Positions 21,150-34,753 of a stretch of DNA of 64,000 nucleotides are shown here, in pieces. The stretch comes from Hydnum rufescens UP504. Lineage: Eukaryota > Basidiomycota > Agaricomycetes > Cantharellales > Hydnaceae. The stretch lies in contig MU129020.1 of assembly GCA_014904985.1 (NCBI GenBank), forward strand, positions 95,776-159,775. The letters are read 5' to 3'. The first letter of the stretch is position 1. Each line of letters opens with the position of its first letter. Made by a program: the position numbers and the translations under genes. The notes under the pieces are model-generated. The model was not told the DNA's origin. It did no database searches and was given only the letters and a program-made list of their open reading frames with translations.

Positions 21150-23987
21150 CTACTTTCTGCGAGCAATGTCGAACATCCTGCCATCAACAACAGGGTGAAC
21201 CCTGACGAGATCTCCAGGGTCTTCCATCTGTTTGCTGCTATTGCCAGGTATCTTGCACCGTTCGCCGGCCCTCGCACCCTTGCCGTCGAACGGATCGACT
21301 ACTGACATGTGTTCGCGTCCACCAATTCGAAGGGCGTCGCCAATATGGCGAGCCGAGTGCGTCTGAAAGGCGAGAAAGACTTTGGCCGTCGCCTGGACCC
21401 ATTTCATTTGGGAGAGAGTTACTGGCGAGTGCGTAGGCGCCCATTGTGAACGCGCGTAATATATTGCATCGTCCGTTGCCGCATCCTGGTGCTTGGAGGA
21501 CGACTTGTCTGCACTGAATTGCTTCATATTGTGGATGTACTGCGATCCTGGATTTGGGTACGGTAACGGGTCGTTACTTCAAAGGCCGGTGAATAGACGC
21601 GACGAACCTAGCAGAAACTTCCGCACAATGGAACTCATAATCAGTCCGCTCTCTTCATCCACTAGACAGGGTTTGTTCATTAAGGCCTCGAATCCATCGT
21701 GGCCCTGGTACATGTATTCTCGAGTCACGATCTTGTATCGTCTGCCGCCCGATTCCCGTTTAACCACCTCTCCTCTAACCAGGATAGGTGTGTCTCTGAT
21801 AACATCAAGGTCGGGTTCTATATTGGCATTGAGCCAAATCCCCTTGACCCGCTGGCCAGGAGGCTGGGTCGAGTCCCACTCCACCTGATATCCTGACACG
21901 ATCGGGAAGCGGCTATGGACACAACAGTTTCAGAAAACATTGGGGGCAGGCCAGTCTGAACATTGATCAGGTCACATACCCTTCTTGACTTGGGTACATA
22001 CTAAGTGAAGACTCGAGAGCATTCCACAACGTTTCACCATCGATCTCTATCACAATCACGGGGTCCTCGAAAGGTAGAATCTCGAGAATATCGCCGATAC
22101 TAATCGCCCCTGTTTATGGAAAGTGTCCTTTATCCGTATAAAATCCCTCGCACGAATTGCTCTGGGGGCGTCACCTGGTCCGTATCGAGAATCCCCACGC
22201 AACGTTCCGCCACATATTAGTACGCCATCGGCACCACCCTTGCGATGTCCCGTGGAGCTAATCGCATCATCGTACGAATGTCGGAGGACGTCCGCCATCC
22301 AATTTCCTATGGCAGACTTTTAAACAAAGGATCACGTTAGCCAGACACGCAAAGCTAAGAAAAGGATGTTTCCCTTACTTCGTCTGTTCTAACAACTTCA
22401 GAGCGCACATCCCACTCTTCAAGCGCAAAGCATAGTGGCGCTGACAAGGACGAAGAGACATCTTCCAAGAGTGTAGACAATAACTCGGCAAGTGGTTCCG
22501 AAGATGGCATGCCCGGCGTTACTCTGTGGCGCCTGCCTGTGTCCAAAAACAAAACCGACTATAGCTTCTGGCTCAGCGAACGAAACTGAACTATGTCACC
22601 TGTCATGGACTTTATTACTTTTCGGCGGATAGTGGGTTCAGGAGGGTCATACAGCTCTAGAAATATCTCGCTCAAATCGCGGAAATCGGTGCCGCTCTTA
22701 ACCAGTCTGCTCAAAGTGAATATGGTCCAGTCGTTGATCGTGAAGGGGGAGCAACCCACAAAACGCCATCGTCTTGCTCAGTGCCCGGCTCGTCTTGTGT
22801 GGGGTCATATCCCGCCCAAGATTCAGCACCTCTCCCGACAAAGTATGTGTGGTCATGGCCACCGAGCACGAGGTCTACGCCGTGTTGATTCTCGTCCGCA
22901 CGTGCGTGCGCAAAGACAGCCTTGGCAAAGTTAATATCCTTGAGTGTATCGGGAATATTAGACGTCTCTGCTAATTGAACACAACGCAAACATACATTGG
23001 GTAATCTGGAAAGAGAAACCCCTCAATTGACCTGAGATGGGATCAAGAGAACGTGCTGACCTAGCGTGCGTCAAGGCTATAATCAGATCGCACTTGTGCG
23101 GGCCATTTGGATCTCGCAAGACCTGAGATAGTTCAATGGCAACGTCCTTCATATCACGATACCGAAATTGTGGTGGCCACGAAGGGACAGTTGTGATCCA
23201 GTTCCTAAGGCGGATACTGTAAGCCAAGGGGGAGGCTACCCAAATCAGGAGTGAGGGCAAACTTTTCGACCAATCCGATGATCCCGATTCTTACGCCGGC
23301 ACGATCAAACGTGCGGAACGCTTGTAGGCACATTGGAATTGTCCCGGTATTGTCGTCGACGATGTTGCTCAAGATCCAAGGCTAGCAAAGATGTTAAATT
23401 CACGTCCTGGAATTTCGATAGCTGAAATTACTGAACGAAATGGCAGCCAGAGATCAATTTACACAGGTGGGGATACTAGACATTATAAATGTCATTGACC
23501 ATGCCAACTGCCCCAGGAAAGCTGACGATGGACTTACGCCGAACTTGAAGGATTGAGCTGTATCTATTAATTTGGACTCGTCTTGGACTTGGAAGGTGCG
23601 TAACTCACGTCAAAATCATGATTTCCTGGCGAATGGAATGAGGTCGGGGGACTCCTAATAATGCATTCCAAGGGGCTCACCGGTCAAAGCGACATCTGGA
23701 GCGATCATGTTCATGATGGGCACCATATGACCTGGGAGGCAATGGAGATGAATTGGAATTTACTACTGATACAGATCATCAAAGCCAGAAAAATACGCAC
23801 TTCCTCTAGTCACGGAACTTTCTACAGATGGGCTGAAAAGATCACCGGAGAAGAGGAGCAAACTTTCAGGTTTGCGGAGTTCGTCAATTAGTGCAGCAAA
23901 ATGGGTGACATCGATCGTCCCTCCTTCGAGTTTCTGTTTTGTAACTCGGTATACATCGTTGAAATGTAGGAGCGTGAGGAAGGCCAT
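21150..23987 (-). CDS. 5'-nucleotidase family metallophosphatase
   Basis: Binuclear-metal phosphoesterase of the UshA/CD73-like family, which removes phosphate from nucleotides or related esters. The start at 23985-23987 opens directly on strand 1, LLHFNDVYRV. Motifs follow in order: LLLFSGDLFSPS, SPGNHDFD, LIIALTHAR and LVLGGHDHTYFV, which supply the metal-ligand Asp, Asn and His residues. The C-terminal substrate domain shows DGVLICGGTLRGDSRYGPG, YKIVTREYMYQGHDGF and the tail LVRVHPVVDGRMFDIARRK. No signal peptide is apparent, so the enzyme is probably cytosolic. Numerous introns interrupt it; the ones I checked, including the one ending CAG/GATCGCAG near 21545, stay in frame. It faces the FIST gene tail to tail and is divergent from the helicase gene. 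Confidence 0.87.
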
Positions 23988-24160
23988 TGTGGCAGTGTCG
24001 ACTGTTCGCTTGCTTCCGTTTTTTCGTGCGCAAGGATTCGTCCAGATAGCCCCCTATAGCTCACTATCATGAACGGTAGTATCGCGGGGGTTCGGTCAAT
24101 TCCCATTCCGCAAATGGTTCTGTCCACTCACGTCCCCACAAGCGCCGTAGAGTCAAAAAA
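23988..24160. promoter_or_regulatory. Divergent promoter of the phosphatase and helicase genes
   Basis: Only 173 bp separate the two start codons. An upstream ATG at 24069 is out of frame with the helicase unless an A-run (24155-24161) is miscounted. Confidence 0.4.
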
Positions 24161-26746
<2,586 letters not shown>

Positions 26747-26869
26747 TCATACTGATGCGCTATTTATCTATTACATTACATACTTATACATCGCATCTTA
26801 ATATCACGTTGTCTTTCGGCAATGGGTCACGTCGGATTTCCGAGTCAGGCTGCTTGAGGTGCGGCTTGT

Positions 26870-28246
26870 TTAACCCGCAGGTACGAGACGAACAACCACA
26901 TCGACGTAGTCGGATGCACGCAGACTTGTCGAAGCAGGAATAATCCCTGCTTGTCGCAGCACGCTTTGTAGCTCCTGCTCTGAGCAGACCGAGCGGGACA
27001 TGTCACAGAGGAAGAAACGTACCTCAATGTATGCACAATCGTACTCTCCTGTACCTCGCTCGTGTCATGCGTGAATCGCACAGTGGTCAACCACTCGCGG
27101 ATATCGTCTTCCTTGTATCCAAATCGCTCCTTGATAAACGTAACGTTGACAGCAATTTCATTGCCACTGAATGTGTGGATATGATCCGTAAGTCCAGCCA
27201 GAAAGGCTTTCACAGCCTGCGGGGGAGCACGGATTGGGGAAGGATGCGCTGCTATCATCCAGGATGGCCATGGCGTTGGGACAGATCCAATCTAGAGAGG
27301 ATATGGCATCGTCATTCCACGAACGACGTATAAAGATAGGTGGCCTTCAATCACGAATTTGACTTCACCAGCGTCGGCCCAAGGTTTGGTCGTAAACCTG
27401 GAAAGAGAGTTGACTTGAGTTTCAGTATGATATTGTGAGTTGTGTTAACAACCATTCCCAGAGATAGGCTGAAGTCGAGCCATCATTCACCGATTGGTTA
27501 AGACCTGCGATATCGTTATTTACTATCCGAGGAGAGGTGAGAACGGTGATAGTATATGATAGTGAAGAAAAGCACTTTGGAACTTCAGATCTTCTAGCAC
27601 GCTTGTTTCTGGATCGAGCCAGCCTGATGGAATTTACTATCAGGGACACACCGATTTTAGAACAACGGCCCGAAGACCTTGCTGGAGTGCCATCACCCCT
27701 GCCATAGTTTGAGAGCCACTAGGAAACTGTTATTAGCAATGGCAACACGATCCCAACGGTGCTCATTGGCGGACCTTCCTTGACGAGAAATCCCCAGAGT
27801 AGTGCCCCTCAGATCATCGATAGAGGAATAATGACTATTCTTTCCCGTAATGACAGCCCATCTCAGAGGGGTCGTCACATAGCTTCCAACGAATTTATAA
27901 GATGTAGAGCCCTTGGCGATACCAGCAAGGAGAGGATCGGTGAGTGCGATGGCAACATCGATTTCATTGTTGTTGAATCTGGTTATCACTTGCCCGGTCC
28001 CACCTACGGGTTGGGGAGAGACTCAGATATTGGATTCGTTGCCAAAGCCTGCCGTGAGAATAACCGACTTGGGCATTCGACCAACTCAAAAGTTTGTCCT
28101 TGATCTTTATCTGCGAACTAGAGGACCATTACTGGAGAAGAAAGGGATAAATAGGCTCCAAGTACCTGAAGAAGCGGGGAAGAGAAATGTTCCCTCACAA
28201 AACCAACTCTCAAGACCATAATTGCCGGTTGTAATGTCCCCGACAT
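26870..28246 (-). CDS. Type 2 periplasmic-binding-protein fold protein (fungal)
   Basis: Intracellular fungal member of the PBP type 2 fold (the SsuA/THI5-like group); the ligand and role are unknown. It starts MSGTLQPAIMVLRVGFVREHFSSPL, has the glycine-rich ligand turn CPSGTGQVITRF, then NEIDVAIALTDPLLAGI, YKFVGSYVTTPLRWAVITG, DDLRGTTLGISRQGSGSQTM, VNDGSTSAYLWEWFTTKPWADAGEV, PTPWPSWMIAA and the C-terminal helices KERFGYKEDDIREWLTTVRF and LRQAGIIP. About eight short introns splice in frame; the acceptor ACAAAG/CG near 26965 was chosen because it restores the conserved LRQAG. The stop is at 26870-26872. It is tail to tail with the helicase and is the last host gene before the transposon region. 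Confidence 0.78.
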
Positions 28247-28606
28247 TTCGGAAATGCGCGATTTTCCAGCCTTCAGCCTCGGACACTTGAATAACAAATG
28301 CAACGCTCTAACATTTGACCCATGGATTGTAAGGATCAGCATATATAGATGATTAATCAATGATGGCTCTCAAAGTTGCAAAGGGGTAGTATTTTCTAAA
28401 TCTACAGTGTGGTCTCCTCCATATTACATCATCTGCATATGTAATGTTTACTGATTTGGATGGTTTGGCATGAACCTCAGGCTGGTCAGCCATATTTTAC
28501 ATCAATCTAAGGCACAAAACTGTGGCAGAATAGGTACCTATGGAGATCAATATATAGTTGGGCCCAATGTGCACCCAAAATTGATTGATTATGGTACAGA
28601 GAACAA
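28247..28606. other. Boundary between host genes and the repeat region
   Basis: This should hold the promoter of the binding-protein gene. CpG becomes rare from about 28360 onward. No further gene is seen. Confidence 0.4.
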
Positions 28607-29002
28607 TGTTGTTTGTGGCTATGTAGAACCTAAGGACTCCGGGAACCAATGATGAGGGTGGATAGATCTGTAGGGGAGCCTAAATGCTTGAGCGGAGTGA
28701 GGGCGGGCAGAGCAAAAGAGACTATGGTATTTGGAACTACTGGCCAATTTATGGCCTACAGGATAGGAGAAAATACAGGAGTTACAAGTAGAAACACAGA
28801 GATGTACTAAAGAGAATACAGGACAAATTATGTCAGTGGTCCATGGGTGCAGGAAACTGCTCATGGACCTAGGAGATGTCTGCCAAATGCAGCAGACATG
28901 CTTGAACCCAATGTGATTACCGAATAGGGGTTTCCCCCTCTAAAACCATCCTTTGGCCCACTGGACCCATCCTTTGGTCTGTCAAACACTCCAACTCCAA
29001 CA
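28607..29002 (-). repeat. Candidate copia LTR
   Basis: On the plus strand the segment starts TGTTG and ends CAACA, the inverted 5-bp termini expected of an LTR. It directly follows the copia RNase H end and a purine-rich tract (GAGGGGGAG on the minus strand), which would be the polypurine tract. No matching second LTR was found, so the element is truncated at its 5' side and no target duplication can be scored. Confidence 0.6.
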
Positions 29003-29953
29003 CTCCCCCTCAGTGCAACCTAATCCAAGTCCAACCATGTGAAAATCCAATTTCATCAGCCTGAGGGCTTTCATGAGAATGTCGGCCATCATTTCATCCA
29101 TGGGACAATAAGTAAAATTGAAGGTTCCATCTTTGATTGTCTTGCAGATAAAGTGAAACCATATATTGATATGTTTGGTTTGGGTGTGATAATTGTCACC
29201 CATCACTAGTCTTAATGCCGACTGATTGTCACAATAGAGCACTGTTGGCTCAAGCAAGAGCCGAAACAATTCCTTAATTAGCTGCTGAAGCCATATACCT
29301 TCTTTGGCTGCATGTGTCATGGTGACATACTCCACCTCTGCCATAGATAATGTGACCAGCTCTTGTTTTCTCAAGCTCCATGAGATGGCACCACCATTGA
29401 TTAGAAATGTGTATCTGGAGATTGCATGTCAGTGGCTCTGTGTGGCTCTGTTGGCATCTGTGAAGCCAAGTAGATCATGACGTTCAGTACCATATGCTAG
29501 ATTAACATCTTTCATACCTGCCAAATATCAGATGATTTGTTTGGCAGCCTCCCAGTGTACTGGTCCTGGGTTGTCAAGGAATTGAGATAAAGTTGAAACA
29601 GCAAAGGTAATATTGGGGTGGGTGGCTACCAATGCATACATAAGGCTGCTGATAGCCTCACAATATGGAGTCCATTTCATTTTGTTGACATCCATAAGAT
29701 TGGTTGGGCAGTCTGCCCATGAGTACATGGCTCCAGGCTCCATTGGTGTAGTAACAGGCTTCGCATCATTCAGGGAAAATCGTCTGATGATAGAGTTGAT
29801 GTAAGAAGTCTGCGAGAGTTGAATAACTTGGGATTTGGGATCTCGCTTGACCTTAATTCCAAGTAGCTGGTGTAGTGGCCTGAGATCGGTAATAGAGTAC
29901 TTAGCATTTATTTTCTCCTTATACGCATCAAGTAACCTTCTTGATGGACCCAT
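28982..29953 (-). pseudogene. Ty1/copia pol remnant (RT C-terminus and RNase H)
   Basis: The frames 29528-29953 and 28982-29374 encode the end of the reverse transcriptase (SRRLLDAYKEKINAKYSITDL, LHQLLGIKVKRD, PMEPGAMYSW, SSLMYALVATHPNI) and RNase H (GGAISWSLRKQELVTLSMAEVEYV, LYCDNQSAL, HINIWFHF). An in-frame TGA lies about 29431-29433 where a CGA would be expected, a CpG change. Protease, integrase and most of RT are missing, so the copy is dead and 5'-truncated. Confidence 0.85.
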
Positions 29954-30510
29954 ACAGGCTGGTCAGACACTCTTGGGGGCCTTAAAAGGTATGTCATTTT
30001 GATATCTGTATAGTGCCTGATAGGCTTGTATTATGTTTGATATCAAAAAGTGATCAAAAGAGTATTTGATAGCAAAAGAGTCAGGTTTTGAGCTCAAGTT
30101 GAGATCAATTTGAGATCAATTTTGGAACTTGTAGAATTCTGCACTGGCTGACCTGTCAATTACCTAATATCCTAAATAGGAAATGTAATCCACCCAAAAA
30201 AAGCAGATAATCATACATAGCAATAATAGTATTATGTAATATTAAATTACATAATTAGTTGATGATATAATTAAATATATTATATAATACATCTTACTTA
30301 ATATACATGATTACCTAATTAACTATTATCTAATTAATTACAGAATCCAGGTTGCGTGACCACACCAGCAAGAGGGGGCACCCCTGCCCAAGACCAACTA
30401 GAGGGGTGGGGGAGGGGCTAGAGGGGCCACCAGAGGGGAAGGGGGGCCCAGGGTGTGCACTTAGGGGGATCCTATAATGAGGGAACAGCGGGTTAGTTGA
30501 AAAAATCAAT
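29954..30510. other. AT-rich spacer between copia and Ngaro elements
   Basis: The core at about 30200-30345 is almost pure A/T with TAATTA repeats; 30360-30460 is G-rich (GAGGGG repeats). No gene is recognised. Confidence 0.4.
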
Positions 30511-30549
30511 AGTGCAAAAAGGGCAGCCAGAGGCAGCCCTTTTTGCACT
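30511..30549. repeat. Perfect 14-bp hairpin beside the Ngaro element
   Basis: The arms AGTGCAAAAAGGGC and GCCCTTTTTGCACT pair perfectly around an 11-nt loop. It lies 110 bp outside repeat B2, next to a second hairpin. Confidence 0.9.
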
Positions 30550-30581
30550 AGAGTAGCTAAGACTATAGTTACATACCTTAA

Positions 30582-30613
30582 CACCACACCCCAGTCTATA
30601 CTGGGGTGTGGTG
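30582..30613. repeat. Perfect 13-bp hairpin beside the Ngaro element
   Basis: The arms CACCACACCCCAG and CTGGGGTGTGGTG pair perfectly around the loop TCTATA, 47 bp outside repeat B2. Confidence 0.9.
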
Positions 30614-30660
30614 GCTTGTCCTGGGCTCTTGGTAGATGGAGGTGGTGGTGTTGCGCAACA

Positions 30661-30759
30661 GATAATTGCTTGCCCTGGTCACAGCTAAGTGGGATTAGGG
30701 GTCCGGGCCAATTGGGCCGGATCCTCGGAGCACGAAATGTAACACACATGACTGTGAAG
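30661..30759 (-). repeat. Split direct repeat B2 (element 3' end)
   Basis: The 99-bp segment from GATAATTGC to GACTGTGAAG matches B1 with only a handful of mismatches. It is separated from A2 by 59 bp that have no counterpart beside B1. Confidence 0.85.
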
Positions 30760-30818
30760 CATTACATTAGGCACATTGTTTTGTGGGCCAAAGGGAAACA
30801 AAAGGGAGGAGGGAGGGA

Positions 30819-30959
30819 GATCAAAAACTAATAACGGGCTTGGGATGTCTGAGCAGATTGAGTCTCAAGGATGGGAGGAAGTTACAATAACATGACTCAA
30901 TCTGCTTGCTTATCTAACTGTGAGTCTGAGGCTCGTGCCTCACTCTCAGACTCTGGCAG
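30819..30959 (-). repeat. Split direct repeat A2
   Basis: This 141-bp copy of A1 abuts B1. It contains an inverted pair GCAGATTGAGTC / GACTCAATCTGC about 30 nt apart and a second pair GAGTCTGAG / CTCAGACTC, both kept in A1 with few changes. Confidence 0.88.
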
Positions 30960-30962
30960 TTA

Positions 30963-31061
30963 GATAATTGCTCACCCTGGTCACAGCTAAGTGGGATTAG
31001 GGGTCTGGGCCAATTGGGCCAGATCCTTGGAGTGCGAAATGTAACACACACGACTGTGAAG
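30963..31061 (-). repeat. Split direct repeat B1
   Basis: This 99-bp copy of B2 lies just downstream of the recombinase gene and directly abuts A2, as the PAT/Ngaro plan requires. Confidence 0.85.
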
Positions 31062-31282
31062 CCCAAGAACAGCCGAAGGTTGCACCCAAAGTCATGTGTG
31101 CTCACGACTAAGGCCCACAAAGCCAACCTGAGGGAATATCAATTGAATTGTAGGATAAGGAGGAACAAAAGTAAGGAGAAAGAGAAGCAAGAGACAGACA
31201 AGAATCATGAATTGCTAGGCAATAGAGGTTGAACATGAGCATCAAGGCCAGTAATGGCGGCTGACAAGATATCATCTGTCCT

Positions 31283-32377
31283 TCATATGTAGTGTTGAAA
31301 GACATCAGATTTCCAGTGGCCTTGAATTTTAACTAGATCTACAGAAAGGCCTCGATGAAGGTGCTCAGTTGCTCCACCAATGCGGAAACTGTGTCCATGA
31401 ATAGATGGAAGACCAGCAGATGAGAAAATCTCACCACACCGATTGAGGAAGGACTTTTTAGTCATGGAAAGAAACCCATCATGAGTTTTGAAGGCAAAAA
31501 GATGTGCATGGGGGGGCAAACCAGAATTAGAAAGGAGGTGATGATGAAGGGCAGTAATTGGGCATGTGGGCCCAGAAACAGCAGTGAGAGAAATATCAGC
31601 CCCAGCCAACCTTGTGGACTTTGTCCAGGGAAGGTGGAAAGTGGCAGAACGTGATGGCTGGGGAGGGGGAGGGGAGAACTTGAGGCCACAATGTCTTGTG
31701 ACATGAATTGAGGAGTCAAAGGAAGCAAGGCTGGGGACAGTGATTTCTCCAAGGCGACATACACCCCAAAAGGCACATGTGGCAATGGCAAACACAGAAG
31801 AGTCAAAGGTGTTGTTGAAATCCAAATCCTGTGTAAAGCAAGAAGGTGGCCAACCAAGACAGGGGGCCTGGAAGAAAGGGAGGATGGAGGGGGAGGGATT
31901 TAGCAGCAGCATGGTGGATTTTGAGAACAAAGGGTTCACTGCCATGCCAGGGCTGAGAATGCAGATCATGCCAATGATGAAGAGCACTAAGCGCATTGCT
32001 GATTTTGGAAGGAGAAGAATGGGCAAGGTGGGCAATGAAAAGTGATAAATGATTCATTGATGCAGGCAACCGATCATCCTCTGAAATACCCATGAGTCAC
32101 ACCATGCATGCCAATGGAGAAGCCCTGAACCATAAGTTGAAAGAGTGCCAGCAGCAAGAGACTCTTCAATCAAGGTGTCAAGGGCAACCCTATCAGCAGG
32201 ATTTGCAGAGGAAAGAATGGACCTCTGATGGGCATTTGCAGCAGGAGATGACCAGAAAGCAAGGCAGTCATGAGCTTGAACATTTGGACGATGGGGATGA
32301 AGGGAGAATAGAGGGAGCAGAAGACTGAGGTTTTCGACCTTTGGGCCATGAAGCAAGGTGTGGATACAGATCTGCAA
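31283..32377 (-). CDS. Tyrosine recombinase of the Ngaro-type element
   Basis: Integrates the circular DNA copy by strand exchange. The N-terminal SAM-like domain reads LSTYGSGLLHWHAWCDSW, then DRLPASMNHLSLFIAHLA and SALHHWHDLH. The catalytic domain has the first Arg in WGVCRLGEIT, then GHSFRIGGATEHLHRG (H-x-x-R), VKIQGHWKSDVFQHYI with His/Trp and the nucleophile Tyr. The reading frame shifts twice: one G is missing in the run at 32089-32091 (SWGISEDD becomes SWVFQRM), and a second slip lies near 31800-31850. With those corrected, all catalytic residues are present, so the protein may have been functional recently. Confidence 0.82.
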
Positions 32378-32462
32378 TAGCCATGGTTGGGGGCAAAGGG
32401 GAACTGTCTTGCATCACTGGAGGGGCCAGCAGTGGCTGGCAAGTCATAAGGTATGTTAAACA

Positions 32463-34753
32463 TCAGTAAGAAAGGGGGTAATGGCATCCGGTAACCAGAA
32501 TACCACAGGGAGACATAAGGAATCGACCTGGCAGCATTCCACGTGAAGCTGCATCAGCAGAATTCCTGGAGGATTCCACATAATCAAGGGCAATGTCAAA
32601 ATTAGCATTTCGAGTGATCAAAGAGGTGCGGATAATGGACTCATTAATGAAGGGATTGCGACTTCTTCCATGAATGTACTGGCCAATCGAGCCTTTGTTG
32701 TCACTGTGGACCAGGACACGGACATCATGGAAACCACAGGCTGCAATCTCATTGACTGCAAGCTCTAAAGCAATGCTTTCAGCCCAGCCAATATTGCAAC
32801 CATGAGACTGCCAACCAGGCAAGAAGGACCAGGCTTGCCAGAGGGAAGCGACAGTGAGGCCAATGCCCCAAGAGGTGGAAGCATCCACAAAGATGCCAGG
32901 GTCAACCAAAGGGCGAAAGGAGATAGGGAAAAAGTATGATGGATCCTGAAGGGCCTGATGCCACCAGTGAAGGTCAGAAAGGAGGGAAGAGGGAGGAAAG
33001 CAGCAGATAAAGGCATTGGCATGAAAAGAGGCAATGAATCGATGAAGAGATGGCATGTGGGACTGGCCTTCACGATATGCAAAGCACAAATGAGAGAGGG
33101 AACCTTGAAGGTTCACCAAAGGTGGAAGGGAACATCGAGAAGTTGTTTGAAGGGAAGATAAAACACTTGTGAGTTTGGACAAATGTTTGAGACACTTTGT
33201 TTCAGGAAGAGAAACACGTTTATCCATGATGTCCCAGGTGAAACCAACATAGGTAACAGTGGAAGCAAAATCAAGGGTCTTGATGTCATTGATGATCCAA
33301 CCAAGGGAAGTGATGACTTGGAGGATGTCAGAGAGCTGATAGGGAAAGGTGTAGACACCAGGAGAAGATTGAGAGGAAGGGATGCAGGTGGGGAGAAGAT
33401 CATCAACCCATTTGATGAAAAAGGGGATGTTAAGAACCAATTTGGCAATGTCAACAGTGGCATCTGTTGCAACTCCTAAGGTGCCAGCAGCTGAGGACAA
33501 ACCAAAGGGATTGAAATGATCAACAAAAATGCCAGAATGGGTGTGAACAGCCAAGAAAGGCTGGTGGGACTGTAGGACCTCCATTTGATGATAGGCTGCT
33601 GCAAAGTCAAGCTGAGCTGCCTGAGCACCAGGGGGAGCTGAGGCAACCTAAGAAAGGAACCAAGTAAGCAACTGAAAGAGGGAAAACATGCCATGCCAGA
33701 AAGGGTGCACAATAGAGGACACCAGAGGAGCCAAAAGGCCAAAAGAGGAGCATGCCATAGGCAATGCTAAGCAATGGCATACAAAAGTAACACCAGGCAT
33801 GCCAAAGGCTAATGCCAAACAGCCTGCCAAGGGCAAGGCCAAGAAAGGGTGTACAAATAGTAACACCCGGCATGCCATGGGCCAATGCCAATGAAAGAAC
33901 AACCATGAATGACAGAAGCCATGTGGGTTCAAAGTGATGGTGCACAAGGTGTGACACCAGGCAGGCCAGTGGCCAATGCCCAAAAAAGAACAGCCAACGA
34001 GGCATGAAAGGACTAAAGCCAAAAGGAAGGGGGTTCAGTCAAGAGAGGGGACACTCACCCAGTCAGCCATTATTTGAGCAGTACCCAAGTGGTTGGAAAA
34101 TCATCAGAATTAATGAAGTCATTGACTGACATGCCAAAGTCATCACAAAATGAGAGGTTTTGAACCATGCGCCAGTGATCAGGACCAGCACCTGGCTTAG
34201 GAACAAGAGCAAGGGGGGCAGTCCGGAAGGGCCCACCATAGAAGGACTCTGCTTGCTGAATAGACCAAGGGCCAGACATATGCCTAAGGGCAACCTCAGC
34301 CTTCAACTTGGCCTGAATGATTTCATCTTCTTCAGAAGTTTTGTAATGATTGGGTGGAAGGAAATTTTGTGAGATACAGGGCATGTCAAGACCAATAGGA
34401 AAACCGTGAATGATATTGTGAACAAGAGTAGGATATTGAACTGTGAGGTGATTTCTGGCAAGGGCAGAAGCGAAGGCATCGGCCTGGAGAGGAGTGTGAG
34501 CATGCTCAGAGAGAGGAGCATTTCTGAGCATTGTGGGTGGATGCAAGACAGATGGAGCAGACATAGTAATGCTCACATCCTTTGTTGCATCCTTTTGGAG
34601 TGTTGAAAGTGAAGCAGACCTGATGGTTGTTGGTTTTGGAAACAAGGGAACCATTCCTGTATCTGCACTTGGATGAGTGGACAGAACAGGATGGGGCAAG
34701 GTGTCCCACTCCAGCACAGAGGACGCAATGCATGGTGGAGGGGTACTGCTCAT
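32463..34753 (-). CDS. Reverse transcriptase and RNase H of the Ngaro-type element, with an intron
   Basis: Copies the element RNA into DNA. The first exon (34753 to 34059) contains ALVPKPGAGPDHWRMVQNLS and ends TAQIMADW once one base is restored in the CCC at 34084-34086. An intron of 411 bp (33648-34058, GTGAGT...TTCTTAG) follows. Exon 2 has SAPPGAQAAQLDFAAAYHQM, the NPFGLSSAAG motif and the catalytic FIKWVDDLL. It then has an RNase H with its acidic residues in GIFVDASTSWGIG, AESIALELAVNEI, VLVHSDNKGSIG and SADAASRG. The N-terminal part overlaps the gag frame by about 250 bp in another frame, so pol expression needs a shift or a separate start. Confidence 0.85.
33648..34058 (-). other. 411-bp intron inside the reverse transcriptase
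   Basis: It has a GT donor and an AG acceptor, and its removal joins TAQIMADW to VASAPPGAQAAQLD in frame. It is about seven times longer than host introns and is built partly of diverged direct repeats around GGCATGCC and GGTGTTAC (units near 33789, 33860 and 33950). Confidence 0.7.

Noticed and set aside
33607..34022. Cys/Leu-rich minus-strand ORFs of 124-132 codons
   Set aside because: They fall inside the intron of the element reverse transcriptase and are made of its internal repeats.
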